A stretch of 64,000 nucleotides of DNA from Rhodobacteraceae bacterium NBU2976 (GTDB lineage Bacteria > Pseudomonadota > Alphaproteobacteria > Rhodobacterales > Rhodobacteraceae). The notes beneath the pieces are model-generated. The model did not search any database and was not told the DNA's origin. It saw only the letters and a program-made list of their open reading frames with translations. Location: contig JALPRQ010000001.1 in assembly GCA_023630215.1 (NCBI GenBank), forward strand, positions 1,984,001 to 2,048,000, in the 5' to 3' direction. Position numbers and translations under genes: made by a program. Of this stretch, positions 60,193 through 64,000 are shown in pieces (positions within the stretch are counted from its first letter, which is position 1; each line of letters begins with the position of its first letter).

Positions 60193-60691
60193 CCGCTGCC
60201 ACTTTTACCGACAGCATTTTGTCGGGATTCGCAGGGGGTTCGCCGCGTGTGATGGCATCAACATGCTCCATCCCGCTGATAACCCGACCGTAAACAGTAT
60301 ATTGTCCGTTCAGGAAATGTCCGTCCTTGAACATGATGAAGAATTGCGAATTGGCGGAATCCGGATTCTGGCTGCGCGCCGCACCCAATACTCCACGATC
60401 AAATGGCAGTCGCGAAAATTCAGCCGGAACATTCGGAAGGTCCGATCCCCCCATGCCTGCCATACGGGGATTGTAGTCCTTTTCGGTATTGCCGTTTGCC
60501 ACATCACCTGTTTGCGCCATGAACCCGTCGATCACGCGGTGAAAGACGACATTGTCATAGGCTCCACTACGTGCCAGTTCTTTCATGCGTGCAACATGCT
60601 GCGGGGCGACATCGGGCAGCAATTCGATTGTTACTGTTCCGTCTTTCAGTTCGATCAGGATCGTGTTTTCCGGGTCCTTGATTTCTGCCAT
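60185..60691 (-). CDS. Cytosolic cyclophilin, copy 1
   Basis: The 168-residue stand-alone cyclophilin has no signal peptide. It carries VVFHRVIDGFMAQTGD and NSQFFIMFKDG. It resembles PpiB-type cytosolic isomerases. It is 41 bases downstream of coaD and is followed, with an 8-base overlap, by the membrane-anchored copy 2. Confidence 0.93.
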   Translation of the reverse strand: MAEIKDPENTILIELKDGTVTIELLPDVAPQHVARMKELARSGAYDNVVFHRVIDGFMAQTGDVANGNTEKDYNPRMAGMGGSDLPNVPAEFSRLPFDRGVLGAARSQNPDSANSQFFIMFKDGHFLNGQYTVYGRVISGMEHVDAITRGEPPANPDKMLSVKVAADA

Positions 60692-60732
60692 CTTATTGTT
60701 CTCCAGTTTATGTCGCCAGTTTGGCTTTATGT

Positions 60733-61224
60733 TCAGGCTTTGCCGATTTTCGCCAGAAGCGCTTCTTTGACTTCTGGCGATACAAAAGAGGAAATATCTC
60801 CGCCAAGCAAGGCGATTTCCTTGACGAGGCGCGACGCAATTGGCTGATATTTTGCATCCGCCATCAGAAATACCGTTTCGACTGACGGATCCATCGCCCG
60901 GTTCATCCCAACCATCTGAAATTCATATTCAAAATCTGCAACCGCGCGCAGACCTCGAACAATGACCGTCGCGCCGACATCATGGGCGCAGTCAATCAAT
61001 AGGTTTCGAAATGGATGGACCACGATTTCGGTTCCACCGTTGATTGACCGGCTTTCTTGTTCGATCATGTTAACGCGTTCATCAAGGGAAAACAGAGGAC
61101 CTTTCCCCGAGTTCACTGCGACCCCGATGACCAGCCGATCGACCAGTTTACAGGCGCGACGAATGATATCCGTATGCCCAAGAGTTACGGGATCAAAAGT
61201 GCCGGGATAAAGTCCGATACGCAT
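60733..61224 (-). CDS. coaD: Phosphopantetheine adenylyltransferase
   Basis: CoaD makes dephospho-CoA from phosphopantetheine and ATP. The 163-residue protein has the nucleotidyltransferase motif GTFDPVTLGHTDII near the N-terminus, VRGLRAVADFEYE, and the C-terminal ISSFVSP. The length is typical. It heads the coaD-cyclophilin run. Confidence 0.96.
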   Translation of the reverse strand: MRIGLYPGTFDPVTLGHTDIIRRACKLVDRLVIGVAVNSGKGPLFSLDERVNMIEQESRSINGGTEIVVHPFRNLLIDCAHDVGATVIVRGLRAVADFEYEFQMVGMNRAMDPSVETVFLMADAKYQPIASRLVKEIALLGGDISSFVSPEVKEALLAKIGKA

Positions 61225-61283
61225 GTGCTTCCCCTTCTAGCCGGGTGAAAGAACACCAGCTGTCGGACAAGGTCAAGGGCCGA

Positions 61284-61721
61284 TCAGAACGTGCCGGTTA
61301 TCATCTCCAGCATCACATCATTCTCGCGCTCAACCTCTTGGATACGCGCGGCAACCATATCTCCGATCGACACAACGCCAATCAGCACCCCGTCAGACAT
61401 GACCGGCAGGTGACGGAAGCGGTTCTTTGTCATCGTCTCCATGACTTGTTGGACATTGTCATCGGGTGAACAGAATATCACCTTTTCAGTCATCAGATCG
61501 GCAACCGTGTCGCTTAGACAGCTGTGACCGCGTTTGCCAAGTTCGCGAACAATGTCACGCTCGGACAAAATACCATCAACTGGGCCGGTCCCATCGCGCA
61601 CGATTACCGCTCCGATACGGTAGCTGGATAGCTTTTTAGCGGCATCGGAAACACTATCGGACTTGGATACGGAATAAATCTCTGCCGAGGCTTTCCCAGC
61701 AAGAATATCTTTGACGAACAT
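61284..61721 (-). CDS. CBS-domain protein
   Basis: The 145-residue product consists of two CBS domains (GILSERDIVRELGKRG and GVVSIGDMVAARI mark them). Such proteins bind adenine nucleotides and sense energy state, and no partner domain is fused here. The target is unknown. The gene lies alone between a LysR gene and coaD. Confidence 0.88.
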   Translation of the reverse strand: MFVKDILAGKASAEIYSVSKSDSVSDAAKKLSSYRIGAVIVRDGTGPVDGILSERDIVRELGKRGHSCLSDTVADLMTEKVIFCSPDDNVQQVMETMTKNRFRHLPVMSDGVLIGVVSIGDMVAARIQEVERENDVMLEMITGTF

Positions 61722-61775
61722 TTTCGTTCCTCCCTGCTAGCAATATGTAAGCCTGCACCCAAGGGGTAAGTTCTG

Positions 61776-62684
61776 TCAAGCCAGCGGTGACAGGTCAGAC
61801 AGGCGCGATTTCAGATAGGCGGCGATCACATCCGCTGATTTTGATATTCGGGCGATGCGATCGTCATCCTGATGGCGGACCAGATAAAATGTACGGGTCA
61901 ACTGGGTATCGTCTGGCAGGATCGGGGTCAGACTGTCATATTCCCGCGCCACAAAATCCGGCAGGATGCAGATCCCCTGCCCTGCAAGACACCAGCGTAA
62001 TTGAACAATTAGACTGTTCGAGGCAAAGCGCGCCTGCCGATCCTGTCCAATAGTTGACAGGTAATCCAGCTCCTTGTCGAAAATCATGTCCGAGATATAG
62101 CCAATCAACGGCAACTCTTTCAGTTGCTTGCGGCTGCTAATGGAACCAATCCGGTCCAGAAAGGATTTCGCGGCATAGACATGAAGATGATAGTCGGCGA
62201 TTTTTCGGATTTTTAACCGACCGGCGGTTGGCGGGGAAACGGTCAGGGTCAGATCCGCCTCGCGTTGTGACAGGCTGAACACACGCGGAAGCGCGACAAT
62301 CTGGATGTTGAGATCAGGGTTTTCTTCGACCAGCCGCGCGGTGGCGCCGGTCAACAGATAATTTGACACACCATCGGGCGCACCGATACGCACCACCCCG
62401 GACAATCTGTCTGACTGTCCGCCGATATCTTCCTGCACAATTCCGGCCAGGCTTTCGATTTGCTGCGCATGATCCACCAGTCGCCGCCCGGCATCGGTCA
62501 GTTCATATCCGGTCGGTGAACGATCAAACAGCTTTGCACCCAACGCATCTTCCAGCGCGGTCACACGCCGACCCACCGTCGCCGGGTCCATCCCCAGCGC
62601 CTTGCCAGCGACCACCAACCGCTCTAGCCGCGCGACTTGCAGGAATACCCGCAAGTCATCCCACTTCATCTGACTCGTTTTCAT
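61776..62684 (-). CDS. LysR-family transcriptional regulator
   Basis: The 302-residue protein has an N-terminal winged helix (DDLRVFLQVARLERLVVAGKALGMD) and a C-terminal effector-binding domain (SGVVRIGAPDGVSNYLL). The start at 62684 is the first ATG; a second ATG five codons on is possible and neither has a strong site. It is divergent from mmsA across 115 bases that hold two direct repeats, so it probably controls mmsA and itself. Confidence 0.9.
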   Translation of the reverse strand: MKTSQMKWDDLRVFLQVARLERLVVAGKALGMDPATVGRRVTALEDALGAKLFDRSPTGYELTDAGRRLVDHAQQIESLAGIVQEDIGGQSDRLSGVVRIGAPDGVSNYLLTGATARLVEENPDLNIQIVALPRVFSLSQREADLTLTVSPPTAGRLKIRKIADYHLHVYAAKSFLDRIGSISSRKQLKELPLIGYISDMIFDKELDYLSTIGQDRQARFASNSLIVQLRWCLAGQGICILPDFVAREYDSLTPILPDDTQLTRTFYLVRHQDDDRIARISKSADVIAAYLKSRLSDLSPLA

Positions 62685-62729
62685 AAGGTCATACTATCAC
62701 AGGTTGTAGAAATGCAAAAATGCAAAATG

Positions 62730-62765
62730 ATCCTGTAATTTTACCCCTGCATCCTGCAAATTTAC
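62730..62765. promoter_or_regulatory. Two 15-bp direct repeats between the LysR gene and mmsA
   Basis: ATCCTGTAATTTTAC (62730-62744) and ATCCTGCAAATTTAC (62751-62765) match at 13 of 15 positions, and their starts are 21 bases apart, about two helical turns. They lie 35 bases or more before the mmsA ATG. They are a good candidate operator for the divergent LysR protein. Confidence 0.5.
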
Positions 62766-62799
62766 ACGCTAAACTGCCCGAAATTTTCAGGAGACATCG

Positions 62800-64000
62800 A
62801 TGAGAGAGATACACCATTTTATTAATGGCGAACATGTTGCGGGCACGTCCGGACGTTTCGCTGACGTCTTTAACCCCGCAACAGGCGAGGTTCAGGCGAA
62901 GGTGCCGCTGGCCAATGCGGCCGAGTTGCGAAAGGCCGTCGAGATCGCGCAAGCCGCCCAACCCGCATGGGCCGCCGTAAATCCGCAGCGGCGCGCGCGG
63001 GTTATGATGAAGATGGTGGAATTGCTGCATCGCGATATGGACAAGCTGGCGACCATGCTGTCCTCGGAACACGGCAAAACCTTCCCGGACGCCAAGGGCG
63101 ATGTCATTCGTGGGCTGGAGGTTGTCGAATATTGCATCGGCGCTCCGCAATTGCTGAAGGGGGAATATACCGATGGCGCTGGACCCGGTATCGACATGTA
63201 TTCGATGAAACAGGCGCTGGGGGTGACCGCCGGGATTACTCCCTTCAACTTCCCCGCCATGATCCCGATGTGGATGTTTGCTCCCGCCATTGCCTGCGGC
63301 AACGCCTTCATCCTGAAACCGTCCGAACGTGATCCCTCGGTTCCCGTCATGCTGGCCGAATTGATGGAGGAAGCCGGGCTACCCAAGGGCATCCTGCAAG
63401 TCGTTCATGGCGATAAAGAAGCCGTTGACGCCATCATCGCGGACCCGGTGATCCAGTCGATTGGCTTCGTCGGATCGACCCCGATCGCCGAATATATCTA
63501 TGGCAATGGCTGCGCGGCCGGCAAACGTGTGCAGTGTTTTGGCGGCGCGAAAAACCACATGATCATCATGCCGGATGCCGACATGGATCAAGCCGTCGAT
63601 GCGCTGATTGGCGCAGGTTATGGTGCAGCGGGTGAACGCTGTATGGCAATCTCGGTCGCCGTGCCGGTAGGCGAGGAAACCGCCGACCGCCTGATCGAGA
63701 AGCTGATCCCCCGGGTCGAAAGCCTGAAGATCGGCCCCTACACGGCAGGCGATGACGTTGATTTCGGTCCCGTGGTCACGGCGCAGGCCAAGAAGAACAT
63801 CCTCGGTCTGGTGCAGTCCGGTATCGACCAAGGCGCAAAGCTGGTCGTTGATGGTCGCGATTTCAGCCTGCAAGGATATGAGGATGGGTTCTTTGTCGGC
63901 GCACATCTGTTCGATCACGTCACCCCCGACATGGACATCTACAAGAAGGAAATCTTCGGACCGGTCCTGTCAACGGTGCGCGCGAAAAGCTACGAGGAAG
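62800..64000 (+). CDS. mmsA: CoA-acylating methylmalonate-semialdehyde dehydrogenase (partial, 3' end missing)
   Basis: MmsA converts methylmalonate or malonate semialdehyde to propionyl- or acetyl-CoA in valine and inositol breakdown. The first 400 codons are present, and about 100 lie beyond the window. The protein shows ITPFNFPAMIPMWM, FILKPSERDPS, GFVGSTPIAEYIY and the catalytic cysteine C281 in GERCMAIS, which distinguishes the CoA-dependent class. AGGAGA is 6 bases before the ATG. It is divergent from a LysR gene that likely regulates it. Confidence 0.95.
   Translation, partial: MREIHHFINGEHVAGTSGRFADVFNPATGEVQAKVPLANAAELRKAVEIAQAAQPAWAAVNPQRRARVMMKMVELLHRDMDKLATMLSSEHGKTFPDAKGDVIRGLEVVEYCIGAPQLLKGEYTDGAGPGIDMYSMKQALGVTAGITPFNFPAMIPMWMFAPAIACGNAFILKPSERDPSVPVMLAELMEEAGLPKGILQVVHGDKEAVDAIIADPVIQSIGFVGSTPIAEYIYGNGCAAGKRVQCFGGAKNHMIIMPDADMDQAVDALIGAGYGAAGERCMAISVAVPVGEETADRLIEKLIPRVESLKIGPYTAGDDVDFGPVVTAQAKKNILGLVQSGIDQGAKLVVDGRDFSLQGYEDGFFVGAHLFDHVTPDMDIYKKEIFGPVLSTVRAKSYEE

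Overview
The window is chromosomal DNA of an alphaproteobacterium, most likely a marine member of the Rhodobacterales (Roseobacter-type). The evidence is the CtrA, SciP and CckA cell-cycle regulators, GTTC-N7-GTTC LexA boxes, heme A synthase, a pterin-binding subunit of split methionine synthase with a RamA-like activator, and a holin/endolysin pair of the kind linked to gene transfer agents (GTAs). Genes are tightly packed. No gap between supported genes exceeds 300 bases, and I see no rRNA, tRNA, CRISPR array, insertion sequence or prophage. LAYOUT: 1-2.7 kb holds an unknown gene end, then tRNA modification (trmFO, gluQ) and hisI. 2.7-8.9 kb holds a NifU-like scaffold, a 40-residue membrane peptide under two LexA boxes, and recG, ligA, ctrA and sciP. 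9-14.4 kb holds mnmA, a sulfotransferase-like gene, an M20 peptidase and two coupled envelope genes. 14.4-25 kb is a long minus-strand block: murI, argC, brkB, ccmE, endolysin, holin, ccmF, ccmH, enoyl-CoA hydratase, glnE. 25-38.6 kb is mostly housekeeping (rpsI, rplM, ctaA, trmJ, icd, alaS, recA), interspersed with unknown secreted and membrane genes and an unusual metzincin. 38.7-47.3 kb holds cckA, an RsmB-type methyltransferase, guaB, an anion-channel family gene, rlmE and a Ppx/GppA phosphatase. 47.3-55 kb is a folate/B12 one-carbon region (metF, a Virulence_fact-family protein, a pterin-binding methyltransferase, a RamA-like ASKHA protein), interrupted by a lipid-linked sugar pair (GT2-GtrA plus GT39). 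55-64 kb holds tyrS, three tandem cyclophilins, coaD, a CBS protein and a LysR gene divergent from mmsA. HOW IT FITS TOGETHER: CckA drives phosphorylation of CtrA and SciP restrains CtrA. In Rhodobacter capsulatus this pathway controls GTA maturation and lysis. Here a likely GTA lysis cassette (GH108 endolysin plus 3TM holin) sits inside the cytochrome c maturation cluster. A CtrA-like box lies just upstream, and a 9-bp inverted repeat buries the endolysin ribosome-binding site. Separately, recA and the 40-residue peptide both carry perfect LexA boxes, which suggests an SOS-induced membrane peptide similar in logic to Caulobacter SidA. These two loci are the most interesting content of the window.
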